Positions 24,201-35,900 of a stretch of 64,000 nucleotides of DNA are shown here, in pieces. A program made the translations under genes and the position numbers. The notes under the pieces are model-generated. The model made no database searches. It had not been told where the DNA came from and was given only the letters and a program-made list of their open reading frames with translations. The DNA comes from Dastarcus helophoroides (taxonomy: Eukaryota > Arthropoda > Insecta > Coleoptera > Bothrideridae), in NCBI GenBank assembly GCA_028583605.1, contig CM053326.1, forward strand, positions 4,828,269 to 4,892,268, written 5' to 3'. How positions within the stretch are numbered: position 1 is the stretch's first letter; each line of letters begins with the position of its first letter.

Positions 24201-26869
24201 GTAAAAAATAATCGCACGAAAATGTTCACGATTTAATTCCATTTTTGGGCCGAGATGGATCTTTTAAGTTAGTGTAAACAACACAAATAGCGCTCGTATG
24301 TCAAAACGTTCTGAGTACGTATAACCTCAAAAATGTCCAACTTTACGATAGAGCTGTCAGTTGCCAGATTGCAACACTAGGGTTGCCAAATCCCGAAACA
24401 TAAAAGGAACCCTCGTAGACTCTACTTTTTTTTTCAAAAAATATGCAACAGATGGCGCTAAAACTAAATATATTTTTCAAGATTAATTAATCTTCTCAAC
24501 AGAAATGCACTGGCAACATTAGAACACCCTCCTTATAGTCCCGACTTATCACCATGTGATTATCGTAGGTTTGGGGCTCTGAAAGAAGCGCTAGGAGGTG
24601 AGCAACTCCATGATGATGCTGCTGTGTGCGCAATTGGCTTCAAACACGCCTCGTTTCTCTTTATGATGACGGCATTAAAAAAACTCCCAATCCGTTGGGA
24701 AAAATGCATAACAAATTCAGGAGATTAGGCAGAAAAATAGTCAATAACTTTTATACATATATATCTTGTACCAATACATTTTTAAATACCAATTCCAGTT
24801 TATATTTGATTTACCCTCGTATTTCAACATTTCTTACTTCTTAAAATTTCGAACGTCATGAACCTAATACTTCTAAAAAAATGCGCTAGAGAAAACGTGC
24901 ATATATTTCGAGAAAAAATCGATTCAAGTTTTTTTAAAACTTTGAAAACAAAGCTTCGATTTTTTTTTTCAAAATTTTGAATTTCCCTGATTTTTATTTT
25001 TTGCTTCGATTTACAAGAAATATTCTATTAAATAAATGAATTTTTTAAAAAATTCATAATCGCAAGATGTAAAAATTATTTTTTCACATCTCAACTTCCC
25101 TCTCAGAATAACAAGCCCAAGTAGGGGAGACTGGGGTATTGAGGACCGCCTTTTTATGTTGGCTAAAAACTGGCAAAAAATTATTTTTTTCTGAAAATTT
25201 CAGAGCTTGAATTTGTAGTACAACTAATAATCTCTCTTTCAGTCGCAGCAGTTTGGTCAAATTGTATTAAATTATACAACTTATATCAGTTGGCGCAAAA
25301 ATTGCATTTTTGCGATTTTGAAAAATGTCGGGGAATTACGGACCACTTTGTAAATCGATTAAAAATGGAAAAATGTGGTCGAAAAACCTTCTTGTTTTTG
25401 ATTCAGAATGGCAAAAGATTTATTATGAAAAAGAAACAAAGTGAAGTGGGGTGAGAAATGGTAATGAAAATCAGTTCGAAACAAAATTATTATTGTACCA
25501 AAAAACTATTAGAAATTGCCGAAAAATAATGCCTGTGCTGAAAATTTGCATAAATAATCACTTGTATGCGTCAAATACACAAAATTAGCTTGTGAAATGT
25601 AAAGAATTTGGTGATCCATAATTCCACGACAAAAGTGGTCCGTAATTCCCCGAAGGTCATTTTTACAATATGGCACCATGTGAGTAACACAATACAAACT
25701 TCATGCAAAATTTCATGTTCCTATCGAAGACTTAAGGTTTCGCGAATATTTTGAAGATATTTACCTGAGTTGTTTCTCGAAAAGTGTGGTCAAATTAGAG
25801 CAAACTCTTAAAGTGAAAAAAAATAAATTTCAAAGTATTCCATTTGGTATCGAAGCGAGGTAACGGTTCGTGTACACAAGTCGAGTACTAAAAGGAAAAT
25901 GAGCTTAATATGAGGTGAGCTGACGACAGTTATTTGTAGCTGTCATTTTGTACCCCAGTCTCCCCTACTAATTATTTTCTTAAAATTGTAAGTTTACAAC
26001 TGCACATTTGAGATCAACGTGAAAATTCCAGAAGAAAAATTATAGAAATTTCATGCCTAAAATTAAAACTTTTAGACTTAAATCGAAATGAAGCAATTAA
26101 GATAAAAAAACTTCTAAACTTTTGCAAAACTTTTTCACAAAATTTGAGTTTTTTTTGTATTTAAATTTGAGATGTGGGAAAAACTTCGAAAATGTCTAAA
26201 AATGTTCTCCCAGATCGTAACTTCTAAATTAAAGCATTGATGCCCAGCGTTGCGTTTTCGCAATCACTTCCACATAAGGAAGTTCTCCGAATGCTCCAAA
26301 AATTTTAAAATTAAGTTCAAATTCTAGTCTTGGCACGAAATCTCCAGAAATATTCGGAATTCAAAAATTGTTTTTCAAGTTGTTTAAATCCGGAATTTGA
26401 ACAAAATCTCAAACATTCTAATATTTGTTCAAAATTTTTAAATTTAAAGTAATTTCAAAAATTTTTCCAAGCAAATTTAGTTCAGCTTTCATCGCAAACA
26501 ACCATTTTGATTCGTAATTTAGTTTTTTTATCTTCACTTTTCTTGATGGAATCAAAATTTGAAAAAAAATTCAATTCCAAATTCGAAATTTTCAGAAAAT
26601 GAGCAAAATTTTGAATTAGTCGGAAAATATTCTCACAATTTTCATTTTAGTCACATAATAATATTAGTTTATTAAATGTATAAATAAATAATACATATTT
26701 TTACAGGAAAACATTATTCTTTAACAAGAAACATTCATTTTAACATAGGCACCTAACTTTCTCTTAAAACTAGACAAATTATTTGCACTTTTTATTTCAT
26801 TTGACAGATTATTAAATAAAGACACACCCTTATAAAATAAAGATCTATATGTCGATTCTTTGCTAACAG

Positions 26870-26932
<63 letters not shown>

Positions 26933-29900
26933 CTACAGTTACGTGTTTCATAGTTATGTACTTCGTTAACATTTCTTATATTGTACATTAAGTATTCTGG
27001 CAACAATCCTTTAATAATTTTATAAATAAATACCATGGTTCGATAAAACAAATATTGTTGTACAGACAGTGAGCCCAGACAATCAAGCATCAGATCGATT
27101 GGTGTATAAACGTTACATTTCAATATTGCTCTATGACATTTGTTTTGCAGTATCTGCAGTTGTTTTAAATGGTATTTATTAGCAAAGAACAAGATACTTG
27201 GGCAGTAATGAAAATAGGGTCGAATTAAAGTATTAAAAACTTTAAGGCGATTAGCATGATTTAAATTTTTGCATATTCTGATAAAGTATTTAATTTTACC
27301 ATTTATTTGTAACACAGTATTGTTAAGGTGTTTTTTAAAGTTTAAGTCATTGTCAATGGTTACTCCTAAATACTTTATCTGGTTGACAAACTCCAGAGAT
27401 TCTCCATTTAACTTTACTTTATCCGCCATCGCGTTAGAGCTCCCCATTAACATCACTTCTTTACAGACTTCTTTACGTTTATTATCAGACCATTAACTCT
27501 TAACCACTCACTAACGTTCACCAAAATTGCATTCATGCGAGTTACCCCTCTTTGAAAGTCTGATTCTTCAACTGATATGAGCGTATCGTCCGCAAATAGG
27601 TTAAGGAAGCAGTCGTCGCCTGTGCACTGATCGATGTCATTAATGTACAAAATTAACAACAGTGGGCCTAATATGGACCCCTGCGGTACACCTAAATTGT
27701 TAGCTGCACTTCTCGAAACATAATTGTTAATCCGAGTAACCTGATATCTGGATGTTAGATAACTGCTAAACCATTGGAGTGCGGGATCGCCAAAACCAAT
27801 AAGTCGCAGTTTTTTAAGAAGGAGTTTTCTGTTAATAGTTTCAAAAGCACGGCGTAAATCCAAGAATACAGTTAAAACTAGATGGTGAGGGTTGTCTAAC
27901 CATTTCTTCCATCTGGAGACGGTTAGCTGCAGTGCACTTTCACAAGAGTGCCCCTGTCGAAATCCTGACTGATTTGGAATGAGAACATTACTATTTTTAA
28001 TAAATTGCAGCATCTGATTATACACAATTCTTTCCAACGCCTTTTCTAAGTACGGTAGGGAATTAATTGGTCTATAATTAGATGGATCATCAGAACTGGT
28101 AACTTTTGGTATTGGCGTAATGACAGATTCTTTCCATTTCTTCGGAAAAGCGTTTGAGGTAATAGACTTATTGATAATTTCAGTAATTTTGAGTAAAAGA
28201 AAATTACCGCCCATTGAAATAATCTTATTATTGATTGCATCAATCGACGTTCCTTTTTTAATACTTTTGAGAACTTTTTTGACTTCTTCGGGCGTAACTG
28301 GCTCAATTGAAAATGGTTCACCATAAGTGCTATTGAAAACATTATACGGATATTTGTCTTTATAATGTCTCTCATCAGATTTCACTAATGCAATAATACT
28401 TTGACTCACAAAGACATTGTATTTTTCGGCTACTGTTGCCTCGTCTTAGTATATAATGCCATCAAATTTCATTTTTGTTGTATGTGACATTTGCGTGGCA
28501 CCGATAGCTTCTTTAACATTTCTCCACATATGTTTGGGATCGGTGCTGTTTTCAATTTTTCTTGAATAATAATTCTTCTTTTTACGTTGGATAATGCTTG
28601 TAACTTTGTTTCGACTTTTTCTGTATTTTTCCCAGTCAGAGCCAGTGTTTGTTGCACAAGCTACTCGATAGAGATCATCTCTAAATCTTGTGAGGTCTCT
28701 TATTTCACCATCGTACCACTTTTTGTTATTTTGAGATCTTTTCATTAATTTAATAGGGGCTATTTCATCTAGGACAGATATAACGTTATTATATAAGCAG
28801 TCCACCAGTTGATCAATGCATACTTGATGATTATTCATCCAATTTTTTCTAAGCAATTTATCTTAGAATACAGCATTATCGATACTTTTGAGATTTCTTA
28901 CATATTCATTTTTATCATATGATATAATAGTGTTATAAGGTTTCATTTTACGATGTATTTGTATGATACTATGATCAGAAAATTTAGGAGAATCCAACAC
29001 TAATGCAGAAATGGCATGCAGGTTTGTAAATACCAGATCAATCTTAGTTTTTGATGTGGCAGTGACTCTTGTACATGCTTTCACAATTTGGCAAAGTCTA
29101 TAATTGTCCATAAGAGATATCAACTGTTTCGTATTATAATCATCACGCGATACATCAAAATTAAAGTCGCCCATCAAGATCAGTTTTAGATGGCTATAAT
29201 TGTCCATTAGTTGGCTCAATATATTGCAAAAATCTGATCTGTTTGAAGAGGGAGATCTGTATAAGCATATAATAGCAAAGGTTGTATTGTCAATTATCAA
29301 TGTTACACCCAGGATCCAGATTTGGTTATTAATATTTGTGTACAGTATTTTGACTTTAAGCATGAATATTTAATTTTTACACGAAATGTCCAGCGAACTT
29401 ATAAAATGTTTAGAAACCGATGGAATCAAAATTTGAAAAAAAATCAATTCCAAATTAGAAATTTTCAGAAAATGAGCAAAATTTTGAATTAGTCTGAAAA
29501 AATTCTCACAATTTTCATTTTAGTTACAGTATTTTGACTTTAACCTTGAATATTTAATTTTTACACGAAATGTCCAGCGAACTTATAAAATTTTTAGAAA
29601 CCGAAAGTTTAAAGAGAGACAAACGCGACATTACCTAAAGAAATAGAAATTAAAAAAAAAATGTTACACGTTTCTTTAGTTCTCAATTACCAAGTAGGTA
29701 CTTGGAACACAAAAGTTGGAAATAGGCGACCCAAGAATTCTTTCTCGTTTTTCACGCAGATCAAGTTACGAAAATTATGTACCTTTTGATATTATTGGTT
29801 TCTTTAATTAATTGTTCTCGCGAAAAATAAAATAGGAAATCTAAAAAATAAAGGCTGTGAAAAGTGTAAAAATAATTAACTGGTTTGACAAAAAGTAATA

Positions 29901-32900
29901 AGTAAATAACCACGCATCTACAAAATTAATATTCAATGCTCAAACAGCCGGACTATTTAATTTAAGGAGCATATCAAACATTTGTGTGCAGTTAGGTTGT
30001 TGTTTAAAAAGAATGACGCCCAAACATTTCTTTGGGTAGATTCAGTGTATTTAAGTATTTAAGAAATATTATTTTTTGCTAATTATTTATTATTATTATT
30101 ATTGATTTCATCTCCCTGAAGATGATAGCTTGGCGGTCGAAACGCGTCAGAGTAACCTTTGTTGTGTTTTTTAATCTTTCTTGGTTTCAGGGGGCTAGTT
30201 TTGTGTTTCAATTATTAAGAATTGTGGCGTCTTTCAAGAAAAAAGATGATTGGTCGCCCGTTGATAAACAATACATGAACACCTGGTTTAAAAATATTCC
30301 AGTTTGCATCACTTTCTGCCTTTATGGATTCACAAACGCTAAAGAGCCATCGGAAAATATCTCCAGACTACATTAGATAATTTTTAATGCCCTCTAATTT
30401 CTTTTTAAAATATTCCGCACTGTTCACGATTTTTCGATAATTTGCTTCAGAAATTAGTAACCATCATCAGTCGATTTTCATGAGATTCATACAGCAACGA
30501 TTTCTTAGGGCTCGCTGAGCCGAAAATATCACCTGATTACCATCTTTTAATCTTTCAGTTGTAACTTAAACAGGGTTTTGTTTTTTTAATTCTCCTTTGC
30601 GAGTTCTGGCGCAGTTGCAGCATTATCCAGTGTCGGTTGGAGTTCGGGAGTTTAAAGTATGATTAGAAAATATTTTTTTTTAACTTATATATAAATGAAA
30701 AAGAAAAGAAGTGTGACAACCTATTCGCATTCTCATTTTTCTCCATCTTCTCTTAAAATTAATAAGATTACGACTGATGCACCCTGTGTAAATAATGGCC
30801 TATGAATAGGTCGCACATTTAGTTAACTAATTAAAACTAACTTTTTACAACAAAAAAAAAGACGAAGGAAATAAAATTTGCATATTTTACTAGTAATAAT
30901 AAGTTCAGAATACGCAGTCATTCATAATCAAACGTTTCTTTCCACTTCATTCATTACAGCACTCTATCCTTCTCATATATCATGACCTATATTAAACCAG
31001 CAGCCACGCTGAGCGGTGTTGCCAAATGAGTCAAACTCTGTCTACATCACATATATTTCTTTCGTGTTTTCAAGTGCGATGTTCAAATAGTGGGAATAAA
31101 CTTACAAAATACTTTGACGACTTAAAAGAAAAGGCGACGCGCTTCATATTTTTATTGATGATTAAACATACATATTTATGCACTCTCGGGTGCGCCCTCT
31201 TATGTATCCTCACTCCCTTAGGCACGTGTCTAGTTTACCTTATGGATATTCCCCCACTGATTGCAATAAATAGTGACTGATGGATTATTATATTCATTGA
31301 TGTAATTACAAGGGCACTTTATCTTTTTTGCTTTCACATTCTCAAAGTTTTAACTCCAGTACATCAAGAGTTCCCAACCAGTGGGGCGCGCTTCCCTTCG
31401 GGGGAGATCATAAAGTGGGCCCAACACCTTCGGTAATTTTAAATCATTTCTAAATCTATTTATTAAGTCATTCGGTCTTGTTCAAATATTGACTGCTTCA
31501 ATTTGTAGTGCTCCACCTGCACCCCACTAAAAATATATTAGTTTTCTCAACTATAAGGCACAATTAAAAATAAAAAGTGCTCTTTTTCTGAATTTAGTTT
31601 TAATAACTTTTCATTTATTTTTTTTGGAAAATATCGTGTTTCTGAATGTCCCAAAATTTTTTTAAATTTTAATTTTATTATTTATTATTATTATTTTCAT
31701 CAAAGTAGAAATTTCTACTTTTTTGAAAAGTTAGACTGTTTGACAAAATTTCGACTCTTTTTTGAAAATTGCAGTATTTTTTGAAATGAGTTTTCAGAAT
31801 TTAGGTTTTTTTTCTCCACTTTTCAAAAAGTTTCAGTTTCTTTGAAAATAACGATGTTTTTGAAATCTCGACACTTTTTGAAAACTTCCCTTGTTCTGAA
31901 ATTTTCGACGTTTAGAAATTTCGACTTTCTTAAAATCCAGATATTTTTCGAAATTTTGACTCTTTATAATTAATAATAACGATCTTTTCTTGAAAATTAT
32001 ACAATTAAAAATAGTTCTTATTTTAAATTTAGTTTTCTTAACTTTCAATAGTTTTTTGAAAAATATCCTGCTTCTGAACGCTTCAAATTTTTTCAAAATT
32101 TCAACTTAATTACCAAATTTCTACTTTTGTGAAAAATTCGACATCTTTAAAAATGTTTGACTAAATTTTGACTCTTTTTGAAAATTACAATATTTTTTGA
32201 AATGAGTTCTCAGAATTTAGGTTTTTTTAAAAATGTTTTGACAAAATTTTGACTTTTTGAAAATTGTAATATTTTTTGAAACTAGTTTTCAGAATATAGG
32301 TTTTTTCTCCACTTTTCAAAAATTTCAATTTCTTTGAAAACGACGATGTTTTTAATATCTCGACACTTTTTGAAAATGTCCCCATTTCTTAAATTTTCGA
32401 CGTTTAGAAATTTCGACTTTCTTAAAATCCAGATTTCTTTCTTTCAAAATTTTCACTCTTTTTAACAATAACGATCTTTTCTTGAAAATTTTAGAAATAA
32501 AAAATGTTCTTATTTTAAATTTAGTTTTCTTAACTTTCAATAGTTTTTTGGAAAATATCGTGCTTCTGAATGCTTCAATTTTTTTCAAAATTTCAACTTA
32601 ATTACCAAATTCCTACTTTTGCGAAAAGTTCGACATCTTTAAATATGTTTAACAAAATTTTGACTCTTTTTAAAAATTGCAATATTTTTTGAAATAAGTT
32701 CACAGAATTTAAGTTTTTATCTCTATTTTTCAAAAATTTCAATTCCTTTGAAAATAACGATGTTTTTGAAATTTCGACACTTTTGAAAATTTCCCTTTTT
32801 CTGAAATATTCGACGTTTAGAGATTTTAATTTTCTTAAAATCCAGATTTCTTTTAAAATTTTGTATCTTTTTAAAAATAACTAGCTTTTCAAAAATTTCA

Positions 32901-35900
32901 ATTTCTTTGAAAATGATGATGTTTTTGAAATTTTGACACTTTTTGAAAATTTCCCATTTTCTCAAATTTTCGACGTTTAGATATTTCGACTTTCTTAAAA
33001 TCCAGATTTTTTTCGAAATTTTGACTCTTTTTAAAAATAACGATCTTTTCTTGAAAATTTTAAAAATAAAAAATGGTCTTATTTTAAATTTAATTTTCTC
33101 AACTTTCAATAGTTTTGTGAAAGATATCGTGCTTCTGAATGCTTCAAATTTTTTCAAAATTTTAAGTTTATTACCAAATTTCTATTTTTGTGAAAAGTTC
33201 AACATCTTTAAAAATGTTCGACAAAATTTTGACTCTTTTTGAAAACTGCGATGTTTTTTGAAATGAATTTTCAGAATTTAGGTTTTTTCTCCACTTTTCA
33301 AAATTTTCAATTTCTTTGAAAATAACCATGTTTTTGAAATCTCGACACCTTTTGAAAATTTGCCTTTTTCTGAAACTTTCGACGTTTAGAAATTTCGAGT
33401 TTCTTAAAATCCAGATTTTTCTTCTAAATTTTGACTTTTTTTAAAAATAACGATATTTCTTGAAAATTTTAAAAATAAAAAATGTTTAGAGTTTTTAGAA
33501 TTTGGGTTTTTTCTCCACTTTTCAAAAATTTCAATTTCTTTGAAAACGACGATGTTTTTGAAATCTCGACTCTTTTTAAATTAACGATCTTTTCTTGAAA
33601 ATTTTAAAAATAAAAAATGTTCTTATTTTAAATTTAGTTTTCTCAACTTTCAATAGTTTTTTGGAAAATATCGTGCTTCTGAAAGCTTCAAATTTTTTTA
33701 AAATTTTAACTTAATTACCAAATTTCTACTTTTGAGAAAAGTTCGACATCTTTAAAAATGTTTGACAAAATTTTAACTCTTTTTAAAAATTGCAATATTT
33801 TTTGAAATGGGTTTTCACAATTTAGGTTTTTTTCTCCACTTTTCGAAAAATTCAATTTCTTTGAAAATGACGATGTTTTTGAAATCTCGACACTTTTTGA
33901 AAATTTCCCTTTTTCTGAAATTTTCGACGTTTAGAAATTTCGGCTTTCTTAAAATCTAGATTTTTTCGAAATATTGACTCTTTCTAAAAACAACGATGTT
34001 TTCTTGAAAATTTTAAAAATAAAAAATGATCTTTTTTTAAATTTAGTTTTCCTAACTTTCAATAGTTTTTTGAAGGATATCGTGCTTCTGAATGCTTCAA
34101 ATTTTTTCAAAATTTCAACTTAATTACCAAATTTCTACTTTTGTGAAAAGCTCGACATCTTTAAAAACGTTTGACACAATTTTGACGGTTTTTGAAATTG
34201 CAATATTTTTTGAAATGAGTTTTCAGAATTTAGGTTTTTTTCTCCACTTTTCGAAAATTTAAATTTCTTTGAAAATGACGATGTTTTTGAAATCTCGACA
34301 CTTTGAAAATTTCGCTTTTTCTGAAATTTTCGACGTTTGGAAATTTCGACTGTCTTAAAATCCAGATTTTTTATCAAAATTTTGACTCTTTTTAAAAATA
34401 ACGATATTTCTTGAATATTTTAAAAATAAAAAATGTTCAGAGTTTTTAGAATTAGGGTTTTTTCTCCACTTTTCAAAAATTTCAATTTCTTTGAAAACGA
34501 CGATGTTTTTGAAATCTCGACTCTTTTTTAAAATAACGATCTTTTCTTGAAAATTTTAAAAACTAAAAAATGTTCTTATTGTAAATTTAGTTTTCTTAAC
34601 TTTCAATAGTTTTTTGGAAAATATCGTGCTTCTGAATGCTTCAATTTTTTTTTAATTTCAATTTTGTTACGAAATTTCTACTTTTTTTCAAAGTTCAGAC
34701 AGCTTTAAAAATGTTGGACGAAATTTCGACTCTTTTTGAAAATTGCAATATTTTTTGAAATAAGTTTTCAGAATTTAGGTGTTTTTCTCCACTTTTTAAA
34801 AATTTCAATTTCTTTAAAAATGATGATGTTTTTGAAATTTCGACAGTTTTTGAAAATTTCCCTTTTTCTGAAATTTTTGACGTTTAGAAATTGCGACTTT
34901 CTCAATTCATAATTTTTTCAAAATTTTGACTGAAAAATTTCAATTTTTTTTGACATTCTTTGCAAATTTTCCTTTCTCTGAAATTTTCTACGTTTAGAAA
35001 TTTCGACTTTCTTAAAACCCAGATTTTTTTTCAAAATTTTGACTCTTTTTGAAAAATTTAAATTTTTTTCGAAAATAACGATGTTTTCAAAATCTCCACA
35101 TTCTTTCAAAATTTCTCTTTTTCTGAAAATCCAGATTTTGGCTCTTTTTTGAAAATAATGATCTTTTCTTAAAAAATTTAAATCTTTACGAAAATATCGA
35201 CATCTCTCAATTGTTGAGTTTCGACTTTTTTCAAATTTTACTTTTTTCAAATTTTGCAGTTTTGAAATTATCGACGATTATTTCTGAAAGATTTGACTTT
35301 ATTTTTCAAATCCTGAATTTTATTTGAAAATTATAACTTTTTATACAAATTTTTATGCTTTTCATAATTTTCGACTTTTTTTTTCAAAATTTCAACTTTT
35401 GAAGATTTCGGCCTTTTTAAGGCTTGCAACGTATTTTCAAAATCTGTCTATTTTTAAATATTCCTACTTTTTCGAAAATTTCGAATTATATGAAGAATTT
35501 GTTTTTTAATATTTCCAAATTTTTATCGATTTTGCAACCATTTTTATTCGTTTTTTTTTTAATTTCCGATATCGAGATTTTTCAAAACTTTGACTTCTTG
35601 ACCTTTCAGACCATTCATTAAAAACTTGCACTTTTTTGAAAATTTCGACTTTCTGAAAACTACCAAAATTACATTTTTTGATTTTTCAATCTCGAAATTT
35701 TTTCAAAATTTCGCTATTTTTGAAATTTTCGATTACTTTTTATTTCGCTATTTTTCAAATTTTCGACTACTTTTTAAAATTTCGATCTTCGAAAAGTTTC
35801 AAATTTTTAAATCATTTCGAATTATTTCAAACTTTCCATTTTTTTTGTTGAAAATTTTGCTTGCTGAAAATTATAACTTTTTAAGTCAAGATTTTCAAAG

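Larger units (their letters stand above)
17654..24501 (-). mobile_element. Ty1/copia LTR retrotransposon with four nested insertions
   Basis: LTRs of about 200-207 bp begin TGTTGGAGATAATGAAGACA and end TCTTCTCAACA. A perfect 5-bp TSD GAAAT flanks it (17649-17653, 24502-24506). On the minus strand the order is gag, protease, integrase, RT, RNase H, as in copia. Without the insertions it is about 4.4 kb, somewhat deleted. Frameshifts in gag, IN and RT make it defective. Insertions: 18066-18370, 19137-19373, 20276-20903 and 23124-24415. Confidence 0.93.
23006..24501 (-). repeat. copia 5' LTR, interrupted by mariner
   Basis: The two parts, 23006-23123 and 24416-24501, align with the 207-bp 3' LTR; between them is a mariner flanked by TA. 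Net LTR about 202 bp. Confidence 0.9.
16875..24819 (+). mobile_element. mariner-type transposon, split by copia
   Basis: TIR CGAGGGTAAATCAAA at 16875 and its inverse ending 24819, flanked by TA (16873-16874, 24820-24821). Removing the copia insertion and one TSD leaves about 1.09 kb, slightly short for mariner, so it also has an internal deletion near 17230-17280. Located in ubinuclein intron 1, about 75 bp from the exon 2 acceptor. Confidence 0.88.
26650..29345 (-). mobile_element. Non-LTR retrotransposon (APE-type, jockey/CR1-like), 5'-truncated
   Basis: Minus-strand ORF2 begins in mid endonuclease (GVTLIIDNTTFAIICLYRSP) and runs through RT to a short AT-rich 3' end near 26650. The flanks carry a duplicated segment of about 105 bp (26545-26652 and 29419-29525), possibly an unusually long target duplication. 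No ORF1, so truncated. The clade is not assigned beyond APE-type LINE. Confidence 0.85.

Noticed and set aside
31026..31280. 84-aa plus ORF with hydrophobic C-terminus
   Set aside because: No homology recognised, no conserved context; length is within chance expectation.
31833..35250. Minus-strand Lys/Phe-rich ORFs (KKFEAFRS...)
   Set aside because: They are translations of the satellite unit and break at unit indels.
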